NCBI GenBank assembly: GCA_943736015.1
Contig: OX031063.1
Location: forward strand, 43,540,672 to 43,604,671
DNA length: 64,000 nt
From: Tridacna crocea
Taxonomy: Eukaryota > Mollusca > Bivalvia > Cardiida > Cardiidae
Reading direction: 5' to 3'
This document shows positions 48,258-59,802 of the stretch, one piece after another. Numbering within the stretch: position 1 is the stretch's first letter; every line of letters begins with the position of its first letter. The notes under the pieces are model-generated. The model searched no databases. It saw only the letters and a program-made list of their open reading frames with translations, and had not been told where the DNA came from. The position numbers and the translations under genes are program-made.

Positions 48258-49104
48258 ATAATTTCAAGAAATTAAATATTATAGTTAGAATATGATTTAC
48301 ACTGATTTTGATAAATATGAATCCATATTTCATTCTTAAAACCCTGTGTTCTACCTCTTTAAAAATAAATTTCCGAAACATATTCCATCCTGTGAACTGG
48401 ACTGCTTCTACTAACTTGGCAAAACAAGGGTAGGCCTAAAATTTTTACGAAACGGATGAAATGGAAGTCGTTTTCACAAAATGGAAATCATATCTGACTT
48501 ACAATAATACCGACTTGATTATGGATCACAATGGTCACGAGATGATACCATATAATTTTATTTTTTGTAGATCTATGACTATTGCATGACTGGTACACTT
48601 TTTACTCATAATATAGCTTTCAATGTTCGTTTTACACTTTAGTTGCAAACTTTGGTAATGGAAATGTGGTATGAAATGGAAGTGTTTGATAAAATTGAAA
48701 GAAAATGAACTTAAAAAAAAAAGATGAAATGGAAATAGATAGAATATAGCTCAAACATTTTGTAATCGATCATTTTCCTGTTTGTACTCGACAGAGATTT
48801 TGACACAAAACAGACAAAATGAAAAGGGATCAACGAAATCTGTAATCGTAGATATACATATAGATGACTCCTGACAAAATGGAAATTGTTACATCTTGAA
48901 TTTCATACTTACTTTAGATAAAAAAAATCTTCCAACAAAATCATCATTTCAACATCTTTATAAAGAATACTACATTATGACATACCGGTATGCAGTTTTC
49001 CGCTCAGTCTTTATATTTCAGAGTCAAAATCGTCTTTTATCCAACTCAAATTTGGCTACCAAACGTAAATTGTTTAGTTTATGCATATTTATTTTACATT
49101 GATA
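48258..49104. other. upstream region of the VWA3-like gene
   Basis: No gene seen. Enriched in AAATGGAAA words (48461-48880). No clear TATA box near the gene start. Confidence 0.4.
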
Positions 49105-49220
49105 GCAAAACAAGTTCTTAAAACTTATACTAATCCCTCTCGATTCTGCTTCCTGGGAACACTACACTGGTATTCGAACTGAATGTGTGGGCCAATGAAA
49201 GATCTCAAAGTTGACATCTC
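49105..49220. repeat. dispersed repeat, copy 2
   Basis: AAAACTTATACTAATCCCTC and 'GAATGTGTGGGCCAATGAAA'; directly followed by the 49222 hairpin, which is absent from copy 1. Confidence 0.5.
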
Positions 49221-49221
49221 C

Positions 49222-49290
49222 ATAGGTGAGTGCAACACTATTCTAAGTGCCTGTACATTGTACACTTAGAATAGTGTTGCACTCACCTAT
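49222..49290. repeat. perfect 28-bp-stem hairpin, GATAGGTGAGTGC family
   Basis: ATAGGTGAGTGCAACACTAT... pairs without mismatch to ...ATAGTGTTGCACTCACCTAT across a 13-nt loop. Confidence 0.85.
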
Positions 49291-49371
49291 CGATCTGCGC
49301 CAGGGTATCAAACTCTGCACCTTATGGTTATGAAAGCCACTTTCTACCTCACAGACACCACATGCGAATAA

Positions 49372-49598
49372 TTAACTCTACCACACGACAAAATTTTAGC
49401 CTGGTCCAAATTGAAAGCATTTGCAGACGACAAAATGAAGGTGACTAAAAAATAGAAATTTGTCCTGGGACGGGTAGAAAACACTGTGGGAAAAGGAGAA
49501 AATGCTGGTTACCAGCATTTTCTCCTTTTTCCATAGTGTTTTCAAAAGGCTTCTTTCTCAGGGGCTTCAAAAGTAACGATTGTGTGGTAATGGGTTAA
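49372..49598 (+). mobile_element. TTAA MITE, subfamily A
   Basis: TTAA ends; left tip shortened (CTCTACCACACG). Confidence 0.8.
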
Positions 49599-49914
49599 TA
49601 ACTTGAATAAGAGGTTATAGCGCTTGAATTAGAGGTTAACCCTGCTGAAATCTGGCTAATAAGGATATGTAGTAAAAATTATGATCAATAGCATTTTGTT
49701 TCCATGTTCAAAAAATAGAAAATAATATTCGTTGCTCAACAATTTTCCATAATTTGAAAACGCAATTCATGCCACACTACACGGATATGCTCTTGACCAT
49801 GGCCCTTTTTTTTTCCTTTTCTGCACTCATTTCTTTTGGTGTATTTTAAAACAATTTTTACAAAATGGCATTAACGGTAATGAGTTTTAATGATTATACC
49901 CAGATAAACTTGTT

Positions 49915-50530
49915 AAAACTTAGTTCTTTGCCAAATGTAAGACTTTTCCTAATTAAAAGCTGTTGCAAACGACAAATTACTTGTCACTCATATATTGAAA
50001 TTTGTTTGAGGACAGGCAGAAAACTTTTTTATTTCCTCAATATTTTCAAAAGCCTTTTTCCTTGGGGTGGTAAAAACATGTGATTATGAAAATTACTGAA
50101 ATATTAATAACTCTGTAATACATAAAGGAAATATTAATAAGTCAATGAACACACACAGGTAAAAAACTTTACCAAACAACAAAATGTAAGACTATTCTAA
50201 GTTGAAAGCTGTTGCAGACAACAAAATGTTACTCTAACATTGAAATTTGTTTATGGAAAGGTAGATAAATTTCTGGGAAAGGACAAATTTCTTGTTGTTT
50301 TCTTTTTGTTCAACAATGTTTTTAACCCTTCACCAAACAAGTTAATCCCTGATTTTTACGACCTTATATAGAAGCCTTTTGAAAACATTGTGGAAAAAGG
50401 AGAAAATGTTGGTAACTAGCATTTTCTCCTGGAGATAAATTTCAGTTTCTAAGTTATGTTTATTTTGTTGTCAGCAAGTGCTTTGAATTCAGACCAGTCT
50501 AAAATTCTGACATTTGGTAAAGAGTTTAAA
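49915..50530. mobile_element. three decayed subfamily A MITEs
   Basis: Remnants at 49915-50090, 50165-50320 and 50323-50527; the last, minus-oriented, keeps TTTTTAACCCTTCACC and half its hairpin. Confidence 0.5.
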
Positions 50531-50945
50531 ACCTTTTCCTTTGGGTCATTAAACAAAGTGATTTTTAACATTATTCATTTATTAACTAATACCATTGTTT
50601 ATCAAGGAAACATTAAAGAATGAACAAACCAAGATAAAACTCTTTACTAAATGACAAAATGTCAGACTTTTCAAATTTATTCAGTTTTCTAAAGATTCAC
50701 ATAGTATTGGAAACAGACTTACAAAACTTGACAAAAAAGTGTGTTTAAAAGCACTTTAAACGATTCAAGATTAATATTGTAGTATTTCTCTTACATAACC
50801 ATTTACTGCCCCATTTCTAATCTAAATTTAATGTCCCAATAAATTCCATTTCATCAAGCAATTTCCATTTTAGGATTTTGTTTTATACATGTAATTCCAT
50901 AAAGGGTCTGAACACCAATATATGATAAGTTCATTTATTATTCTT

Positions 50946-51171
50946 TTAACTCTTTACCACACAAGAAAATTTTAGACTGGTCTAAATTGAAAGCATTTGC
51001 AGACAAAATAATTGTGACTGAAAAATTAAGATTTGGTTTTGAAAGGGTAGAAAACACTGTGGGAAAAGGAGAAAATGCTGGTTACCAGCATTTTCTCCTT
51101 TTCTCACAGTGTTTTCAAAAGGCTTCTTTCTCAGGGTTGTTAAAAGTCGGGATTGTGCAGTAAAGAGTTAA
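50946..51171 (+). mobile_element. TTAA MITE, subfamily A
   Basis: TTAA ends; small deletion in GCAGACAAAATAATTG. Confidence 0.8.
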
Positions 51172-51309
51172 GAATTTACAGAGAATAATATACATCTGGT
51201 CATTGTCATTTTTTCTGTGTGTACATGTACACATGTGCTGTTTCAAATTTTAATTGGATCCTTTTTGCCAGGAAAATGGGACAGGAAATTCTAATAAAGT
51301 TTGCAATAA

Positions 51310-51440
51310 ATGCATTGCAGAAATACAAACCGCATCTGACTGGATTACAACCCATGTGGACAAGGTCATTTTTTCTTTGTTGAGGTTTCAAAGACCAACA
51401 CCGTAACCACTGAGCTAAAGAGATATCTTCCTGACGCAGT
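51310..51440 (-). mobile_element. tRNA-derived SINE
   Basis: On the minus strand, CTCTTTAGCTCAGTGGTTAC (A-box region) is followed by CATGGGTTGTAATCCAGTCA and then GATGCGGTTTGTATTTCTGC. It is the clearest member of the SINE family that also occurs at 19497 and 35713. Confidence 0.65.
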
Positions 51441-51461
51441 TGTAAGGTGCGTGTATTGTTT

Positions 51462-51694
51462 TTAACCCTTTCCCAAATGACAAACTTTTGGACTAGACCA
51501 AATTAAAAGCATTTGCAGATGACAATTTAACTCTTGCTGAAAAGATTTCTGTCTATGATAGTGTTACTGGTAGAAAACGTTGTGGGAAAAGGAGAAAATG
51601 CTGGTTACCAGCATTTTCTCCTTTTCCCACAATGTTGTCAAAAAGCTATTATTCTAGACCCGTAAAAACCAGGGATTGTTTGGGAAAGGGTTAA
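51462..51694 (+). mobile_element. TTAA MITE, subfamily D
   Basis: TTAA ends; 5-bp insertion before the hairpin (GTGTTACTGGTAG). Adjacent to the SINE at 51310. Confidence 0.8.
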
Positions 51695-53265
51695 ACTGGG
51701 ATGATGCCATGCATGAGTGTTCTCCTGTAACAAAATGAACAGGATTCTTCCTGAAACCTAGGCAGCCTCTGGCGGTAAAACATCCCCTTATTCATTCATT
51801 CATTTATCTAATAATTTGTGCAAGTTTGAGAAGTTTCTGTATTTCATGATCACTTTTACTTTCTTTCTAATTTGTTTACACTGATTTTCGTCAATGGAAA
51901 GTTCTGTGTGGTATTGAACAGGAATACAGCTTAAATTAGGAAATTTTATGGTCAAAGGGAGAAAACTGGTACAAACTTATGTCACTTCCTTAATAGCAGA
52001 GTTACGTCCCTTACTTTTGTAGACCGCATAAAACCGAAGACGAATACACATCATGGCCGCTTGCGAAGACGATCTGTTTAAAAAAAATAAATGTTCCTAC
52101 ATCTGTCATTGTTTCCGATATTGGACAGGATTGTAAATGCTGGTACTTCTCAAAATATCATGACAGTAGGCAAAAGAAAGAAAAAAAAGTGCAACCGTGG
52201 TTAATATTTTGTAAACAGGGGGTAGTCTCCCTTGTATTTGGTCACATTTGTAAACAAGGCGACCGCCAAAATTTAAACTTGGAAGTAACAATTCGGTAAA
52301 AAGTAAGAGCTCTTGTAGAATATAGATATAATTTTTATAACACAATTTGATTAGTGTATACGATATATAGACCTAAGCTTTCTTTTATATAAAACTTACA
52401 AACCAACAATGTGTTTCCGTTCAATTATGATTTCGAGGTTGATATAAAAAAAAAAAATATTGTTAGCAAGGGCTGAATCGTCAAATTCCAACCTTTTCTT
52501 TGATCACTGGCCGTAGGGATCAGGGGACTGAAAATGAAAGCATACCTGAATCTTCCAAGTTAATAGATGTAGTTGAAAGTTATATCTTTTCACGAATAAT
52601 GTATTGATGTTGATTCCAGTTTAGATCCCTCTTTTTTTGAGTGAAGGCGGGTTCTTTGAGGGGAGGTCACTCTCTATAAATTTGAACACTTAATCCCTTA
52701 GATCAATTTTTATTTGACTTTAAATGCAATAGCATCCTGCCTTTGATAGAAAATACCAGCGGGCAAACGAGAAGTTTGAGAATAAGCACAGACTAAACTT
52801 AGGTGTACAAATGAACGTGCAGTCTAATCTTGAATCTGCACGGGCCGATCAGAACGTTTTTCCAAAATGAAACTCCTTTGAAATAGCAAATTTTGGCCTT
52901 TAACATCGGCTTGAAAGTTTCATTTTACTTATTTAGCAGGATAAAGGTCAACATTGGGTCCAGATTATTCGATAGGCCGTACGGATATAATTAAACCTTG
53001 CACCGCTTCTTTAGTTTCGGTGCGACTGTAATAGATGAAACAAAGACTATTCCGAGATGCGGATTGGGAGCGGGGGGGGGGGCGGGGTTTAACAATAAGG
53101 GAGAGTACTCTTCAAAAATGTTGGTAAATGGATTGTACGAGTTCTTTCCCTTTGACCATAAAAATCGCTATTGAATCTGACGGTGGCCATATCAAGACCC
53201 GAAACTGATCCACAATTTAGTATAAATCCTTCGGCTGTTAATCGCGGCTCGCTGACCTTTTGCGG

Positions 53266-53325
53266 ACAGTGTAGATCAAGATCAGACTGCACAGAACGTG
53301 CAGTCTGATCTTTGATCTACACTGT
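53266..53325. repeat. hairpin, 'gatcagactgcac' palindrome
   Basis: ACAGTGTAGATCAAGATCAG and ACTGCACAG/AACGTGCAGT close into a near-perfect stem. Related pieces: 54026-54075, 16563-16625, 6164-6212, 42850-42895. Confidence 0.7.
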
Positions 53326-55256
53326 CTGATAAGGAGATGTTAATTCCCGGAACATGACTGAAGCAGCAATATTTGGGTAATTAATATCGAATTGAAAATT
53401 TACTTCTAGTTATACAACAGGATAAGGGTTAAGGAGGCATAGTTTCCTGTATTCTAGTCCAATTTTGATCTGTGGAAAAGTATGTTTTCTCCCCTAGATC
53501 TTTTCATACGCAACTTTTCCTTTGTCACACTGTTAACTCTTTTTCCCACAACGACAGCGTTAAGTTGTACGAAGTGAGGGAATGTCTATTCGCATACAAA
53601 AATTAAACTGTGGCTCAAATGTATAATTTGGTATTGATATAATATACAACATTGGGGAAAAAGGAGCAAATATTGGAAACAAGCATTTTCCCGTTCTCAC
53701 GCAATGTTTCCAAAAGGTTTTGTTTTTTTTCCTTTGTCGTCTTAGACTGTACGAGGTATAAATCAACCTTGCACCGGTTCTTAAAGTTTCGGTGTGACTG
53801 TAATAGTTGGAAAAAAGAGTATCCCGAGAAAAGTGGGGGGGGGGGGCTAACAATAAGGGAGAGTACTCTTCATAAATACTGGTAAAAAGATTGTAAGAGT
53901 TCTTTCCCTTTGACCATAAAAATCGCAATGGAATCTAATGGTGATCATTTCCAGACCAGAAACTGATCCACAGTGGTATTAACCTTTTGGCTGCTAAGCG
54001 TGACTCGCTGACCTTTAGCAGACAGTGAAGATCAAGATCAGACTGCACAGAACGTGCAGTCTGATCTTTGATCTAAATATCGAATTGAAAATTTACTTCT
54101 AGTTATATAACAGGATAAAGGTTAAGGAGCTATCATTTCCTGTATTCTAGTCCAATTTTGATCTGTTAAAAAGTCTGTTTTCTCCCCTAGATCTTGTCAT
54201 AAGCAACTTTTTTTTTTTGTCACACTGTTAACTCTTTTACACACATCAAAGAAGTAGACTTACACGAAATGAGAGCATTGGCAGACAACTATTAAATTTC
54301 AAATGTGGCTAAAATTAGGTAATTTGTCTTTGATATAATAGACAATATTGGGAAAAAAAGGGGGGGGAAATATTGGTAACAAGCATTTTCCCGTTCCCCC
54401 GCAATGTTTCCTAAAGACTTCTTTCTCTTTGTCATCGGGGTACAAATCAACCTTTCACCGGTTCTTTAAATTTCGGTGTGGCTGTAGTAGTTGGATAAAA
54501 TACTCGTCCGAGAGGGGGAGGGATTTGAATAACAATAAGGGAGAGTACTCTTCATATATATTTGTAAAGGATTGCAAGAGTTCTTTCCCTTTGACCATAA
54601 AAATCGCAATGGAACCTGACGGCGACCATTTCAAAGCCCAAGGCTGATTTACAATGGTATCATAGAGTTCTCGTTTCCTTTATTCTAGTCCAATTTTGAT
54701 CTGTTAAAAAGTCTTTTTTCTGTCCCAGATCTTGTTATTAGCAACTTTTCTTTACAAGTCACACTTTCAACTCGTTTTCAAACAACAAAGAAGTAGACTT
54801 ATACGAAGTGAGAGCATTTGTAGACAACAATTTAAATGTGGCTAAAATTATGGAATTTTTCATTTATGTAAGAGACAACATTGGGAAAAAAAGAAGAAAT
54901 ACTGGTAACAAGCATTTTCTCGTTCTCCCGCAATGTTTCCAAAAGTTTTCTTCCCCTTAGTCATCCTAGACTGTATGGGGTATAGATCAACCTTGCACCG
55001 GTTCTTACCGTTTCGGTATGACTGTAATAGTTGGAAAAAAGATTATTCCGAGGTGGATGGGGCGCGAGAAATGACAATAAGGGAGAGTACTCTTCATAAA
55101 TATTGGTAAACGGGTTACAGAACTTGCAGTCTTATCTTTGATCTACACTATCCGATAAGGAGATATTATTCCCCGAAACATAACTTTGAAACAGCAATAT
55201 TTGGGTTATCGATATCAAATATAAAATTTACTTCTAGTTCTACAACAGGATAAGGG

Positions 55257-55484
55257 TTAACCCATTACCACACAATCCCAACTTTTGACGCCTCTGAGAA
55301 AGAAGCCTTTAGAAAACATTGTGGGAAAAGGAGAAAATGCTGGAAACCAGCATTTTCTCCTTTTCCCACAATATTTTCTACCCTTCGCAAAACAATTTCA
55401 AATTTTCAGTCACTTTTATTTTGTTGTCTGCAAATGCTTTCGATTTGGACATATCTAAAACTTTACTGTGTGGTAAAGGGTTAA
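55257..55484 (-). mobile_element. TTAA MITE, subfamily A, with empty-site comparison
   Basis: Sits in GATAAGGG-TTAA[element]TTAA-GGAGC. The same site in other units of the array reads GATAAGGGTTAAGGAGG (53421) and GATAAAGGTTAAGGAGC (54112) without an element. Confidence 0.9.
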
Positions 55485-56306
55485 GGAGCTCTCGTTACTT
55501 TCATTCTAGTCCAGTTTTGATCTGATGAAAAAGTCTGTTTTCTCCCCTAGATCTTGTCATAGGTAACTGTTCATTTGTCACACTGCAAAGAAGACTTGTA
55601 TGAAATGAGCATTTGCAGACAACAATTAATTGTTTCTCTTTTTCTCGCAATGTTTCCAAAAGGCTTCTTTTTCATGGTCAGGGTTGTGTGGCAAAGAAAT
55701 GATTGCAGATTTGAATTATTTTCTAATAAATCTGCAATTGACTACTTTTTACCAAAGAACAATTTTTTCGGTGCTTTTTGGAATCCCTACCTAATGGAAA
55801 GTGTTGGTAGACGACAAATGGAAGTAGATTCAAATAACTGGATTTTTTATTCGCATGGTATTAAACCTTGCTGATAAAAAATGCTGAAAACATATGCTGA
55901 GCTACCATTTTGTGTTTTTCCCACTTCGTTTTCAAAAAGCTTTATTCCTAAGTCGTCAAACATATAGGGTTGTAAGGTAGAGAGCAATTCAAAACGATGC
56001 GATTGTGAGGACCACTGGTGTATGTACTAGTAATAAATGCCAATGTAGAAAAGTTGGAACAGAATGTTGCAGACAGGTGTTTTCACTTCACCAGCATACT
56101 TTCTTTCTGCAAGTTCACCAATTATTTTGCTTTCCATTTTGCAGAAAATTCCCCCTTTTTTTTTTTCTTTCGAATACATTGATCTAAGAGAATGTGCAAC
56201 CGAACTAAAAATGTACTGGAAGATCTATTCAATGGGTATTGAAGGGGATTTTCTGGTTTTATATGCCCTTTGTTTAGTTTGCAATTGAAAAATGGGTATA
56301 TAGCGA

Positions 56307-56536
56307 TTAACCCTTTAATTACCACACAATCCCAACAACACCCCTGTGAAAGAAGCCTTTTGAAAACATTGATGGAAAAAGAGAAAATGCCGTTAACCAG
56401 CATTTTCTCCTTTTTCCCACAATGTTTTCTTCCCTTCCGAAACCAAGTTTCAATTCTTTAGTCACATTCATTTGTCGTCTGCAAATATTTTCAATTTGGA
56501 CCAGTCTAAAATTTTGGTTGTTTTGTAAAGAGTTAA
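56307..56536 (-). mobile_element. TTAA MITE, subfamily A
   Basis: TTAA ends; left tip has an inserted AATT (CCCTTTAATTACCACAC). Confidence 0.75.
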
Positions 56537-56764
56537 TAGATCTATAACTTTACCAGCCTCATATATTGTACTACAAACAAGTGAAATGTTTTCCACTCCT
56601 GATAACATGACAAGCTTTTGACTGTATCAAATTGAAACATTTAGGGAAGAAAAGTAGAAAATAAATGTTTAATTTCAATCAATCATGCGTACTGTCATTG
56701 AAAAAGAAGAGGACACGAAATGTGTCTTCACAGATACACAACTTGATACATCGATCCCACTTTG

Positions 56765-56835
56765 ATAGGTGAGTGCAACACTATTCTAAGTGCCTGTACA
56801 ATACAGGCACTTAGAATAGTGTTGCACTCACCTAT
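56765..56835. repeat. perfect 34-bp-stem hairpin, GATAGGTGAGTGC family
   Basis: The same sequence as at 49222 but with a longer stem (through AAGTGCCTGTA) and a 3-nt loop. An essentially perfect 71-bp palindrome. Confidence 0.9.
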
Positions 56836-57324
56836 CGACTTGTGATCATGTCAAATACAGGAATGGACAAAAGCAGCTGACTTCCAAACTTTGTACAGAC
56901 TTAATTAATCCTTCAACGGGCAATGTCTGCTTTCCACAAATTATTTGCAGTAGATATCCACTGCAGACATGTTAAAATATTTTAAGTCACCACAAAAAAG
57001 AGGGTTGTTTCAGTAATGGGTCAAAATAAATGGCATGGGGCCGCTTTGATCTCCTTTTTGTTAAATCAAGACTGCATGAGATTGAAAACAAAAATAATGT
57101 AAAAAACAATGACCAGCTGTTTTCATGTCAAACATTTTTTTGGCGGATGTAAAAATTGCCAGAATCTGCAAGAAATTATATCATCTGAAAGGAAGATAGA
57201 TCTAGTGACAAAAAATTATTGGACACCATACAGGTTAAGTCTGTTGCGGTATTCAACTAGTAATTGCAGCTTTTCAAGTTGCACTCTTTTGTATATGACA
57301 GGTAAATTTCATGATTTTGTAAAC

Positions 57325-57433
57325 TCTCATGAAGCATGAACCTCGCAAGCTCTCAAATTGTCATAATGTTTGTGCAGCGTAATGGGTACCTTACAGGTAG
57401 GCGGAGCTTGATATTTAATTTCATGCTTCACGA
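57325..57433. repeat. short element with inverted ends
   Basis: CTCATGAAGCATGAA on the left and TTCATGCTTCACGAA on the right, 109 bp overall; possibly a small MITE. Confidence 0.35.
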
Positions 57434-58384
57434 AATTTAACCAGTCGAATATGGCTTGTGAAAAATCTATAATTAGTCATATATCCAGTTGCGTTGTCTA
57501 TCCCTCTATATATGATTCCTGGTTACAATTAGATATAGATCTACCGTAAGTAGTCGAAACAGTAATTCAGCCATGGCCTGGCTGCAGACGACAGTCTTGA
57601 TCAGAAAAAAACAGACTGAAAATATTTTGCACTAGTATTACTCAATACAGATGTAAGTTTGCCTATGTTTTAATTTTACTCTTGCATACAAGGATTATAG
57701 TTACACAGTTGACACAATATATGCCCAGGTACCAGAGTCAATATTGATACAGGAAACAGACGGAAACTGGTCAGTCGCAGGTCATTGGCTACAGATAGAA
57801 AAGCAAACAGATTGTGATAATTATGAATTTGTGGAGGATCCTCACAATGACACTTGTTTTAAAGCAAGCTCCTTAAGAATCCGATAGCTCAGAAGTGCCA
57901 GGAATCGATGCCATTCTTCTGGGACCAACAGGGTTTGGCAAAGGAACCCATTGAGGAACTTAAATATGATAAAACTTATTAAAATCTTTATGTACAAAAT
58001 AACCGTTAAAGTCCCATCAAATTCATTCAGAGACATTTTCCATTTCGTGAAAAAATTTACATTTCGCTCATTATTTTTTTATTACCAAAAATTTTAACTA
58101 AAGGATGAAAAGAATACTAAATGGCTAATCAGGTGCATAAATGAAATATTCATTAAAAACATATTGAAACGATATTAAATCTATTATGTGACTATTTTGG
58201 TTCAAATTTTAGCAGCTGTCAGAATTTTTATAGTCAGAGACGATTTCCATTTCATTGAAAAAAATCCATTGCGCATTTTAGGCCTACTCGCAAAATAAAG
58301 ACTGGAACCAGACAGATGAGTAAATTTATGAGCGCACATTTCCATGACGTATTGCACATACAGGATCTAAAAGAAAAACAGAAA
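57434..58384. other. upstream region of the ZDHHC-like gene
   Basis: No recognisable gene or full element. 'TTTCCATTTC' words recur near 58036 and 58240. A possible 5'UTR acceptor (TTGCACATACAG) ends at 58362. Confidence 0.4.
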
Positions 58385-58499
58385 ATGGCACCTATAGCCG
58401 TTCAACTTTGTTGTTCAGCTGTCAGATGGACTCCTGTTGTGTTTATAACCGCTATAGTGCTGTGGTCGTACTATGCATACGTCGTCCAAATGTGTATTT
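58385..58499 (+). CDS. ZDHHC2/15/20-like: ZDHHC2/15/20-like palmitoyltransferase, first coding exon
   Basis: The exon encodes 38 residues starting MAPIAVQLCCSAVRW and then TPVVFITAIVLWSYYAYVVQ, ending in phase 1 at donor ATTT|GTAAGT. The MAP start, paired cysteines and the W-x-P-V-x-F-I-T ... WSYYAYV block are characteristic of the N-terminus and first membrane segment of DHHC S-acyltransferases of the ZDHHC2/15/20 group; these are four-pass Golgi or plasma membrane enzymes that attach palmitate to protein cysteines. The DHHC catalytic domain would be in later exons, which I do not find before the window end, so the first intron is over 5.5 kb. An in-frame ATG lies upstream at 58316, but family conservation supports 58385. 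The gene is divergent from the VWA3-like gene, 10 kb away. Confidence 0.85.
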
Positions 58500-59638
58500 G
58501 TAAGTTTTTTGTGTCTAATAGCAGATTTTAGGCAAGAATGCTCCGCTTGATGTCGGACTGATGATGATAATGTTAACTCGTCGGACTCGGTATCCAATGA
58601 TCCGTAAAATTGAATACAGTACATTTCGGAATTTAATCACAATATGTTTACTATGTGCATTATGTATTTATTTTGTGAATCATACTTTTATAGCATATTC
58701 ACTCATTCTCAAAAATACGGCCAATTTCGCAGACCTATGTTGTCAAAAATAAAGTATTTGCTGACATATATTTGCTGATTTTATATAAATGTTGAATATA
58801 TTGGGGTACAATTCTTGAATAAGGGCATAACACATTTCTCGATTCCTGAGACTAGTGTGGTGTCAAAGTGGCACACCAAAATTTGGAAAGTATTATACGT
58901 GACGCTGACAAGTTTGTTATTAACAGGGGTGTAAAATATGACATAAAAAGAACAGAATATCAGAACACTTCTTTATGAATTAAACTGGATCATATAAAAT
59001 CACAAAAGGTCAAACTTTTACCACCAACTGCATAAAAATAAACATTCAGTCGATTTGAATTAACACCTGTATAAATTGTTTTCCCTATATTCTGCTTAAA
59101 AAGTTAACACTTTCTTTACAAAATATATTTAAGAACGTTGGTAGACATTACATATGGAGATTGTTCGCTTGAAAAGGGGTAAGTTGCACTAGAAAAGATT
59201 TAAATTCCAATTTAATGATTTGTCAAGCATGTTTGCGAAATATTATCAATTTAAATGGTGTGACAGATGTCACGTATAAAATTACAAAAACTTCCGTATC
59301 TGTGTAAAACCGTGTTATGCTACTATTTTTATATCCTTTACAACTTATTTCAGATGTGATTTACATAGCACAATGGAATGAATCAGGTATGCCTGTATAC
59401 GTTGAAAAGCATTGATGAAACAATAAAATACTCACTGATAGTATTTAATGTCACGTAAAATACTACAACAGACATACTGCCAGTAAATTATTCAACCGAA
59501 CCAACTGGACATCTCAGATGCACATATTGCATATAGAAACGTTATATTGAACAGCTATTCATATCTTTAACATTGAACAAACTATTCTTTAACATTAACA
59601 CAACTGTAATCAATAACTAGTATAGCGTCACGTAAACT

Positions 59639-59802
59639 TCACAGTTCCTCAGACATTAGAGATTCCAGTTCTTTTCTGTCATTCTCCGTCAGCTTAAACA
59701 GCCGTTTGGCCTTGCAGTTTTCAGCCAAGTACTAGTTGGAAAAGCTTCCTGTCTCTCTCTCTCTATACGCTCTCTGACGCTCTGCATGCGATCTTGCCAT
59801 TC
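59639..59802 (-). pseudogene. frameshifted terminal-exon-like coding fragment, unrecognised
   Basis: An acceptor (CTTTTTTTCCAG|GAATGG) is followed by a charged helix, EWQDRMQSVRERIERERQEA. That frame hits a stop soon after, but a second frame from about 59733 reads LAENCKAKRLFKLTENDRKE, then LESLMSEEL and TGA at 59639. The two look like halves of one C-terminus separated by a frame change near CCAACTAGTAC. It may be a decayed exon, a copy of a gene 3' end, or a sequence error. I do not recognise the protein. Confidence 0.4.

Larger units (their letters stand above)
52985..55700. repeat. degenerate tandem array, four units of about 540-770 bp
   Basis: Units begin near AACCTTGCACCGGTTCTT (52993, 53766, 54449, 54989). 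Each carries, in order: that motif, a G-run, AATAAGGGAGAGTACTCTTC, TTTCCCTTTGACCATAAAAA, a 'GATCAGACTGCAC' palindrome (some units), GATAAGGGTTAAGGAGC, TTTTCTCCCCTAGATCTTGT and an old MITE-like segment. The fourth unit holds a MITE at 55257. Confidence 0.7.

Noticed and set aside
52053..52133. ATGGCCGCTTGCGAAGACGA as a start exon (MAACEDDLFKKNKCS)
   Set aside because: Good start context, but no splice donor before the stop and no recognisable protein.
59354..59386. TATTTCAG|ATGTGATTTAC...TCAG|GTATGC as second exon of the ZDHHC-like gene
   Set aside because: Phase fits, but the peptide (YVIYIAQWNESG) does not resemble the conserved YL-x-x-H...WSYW segment expected next in the family.
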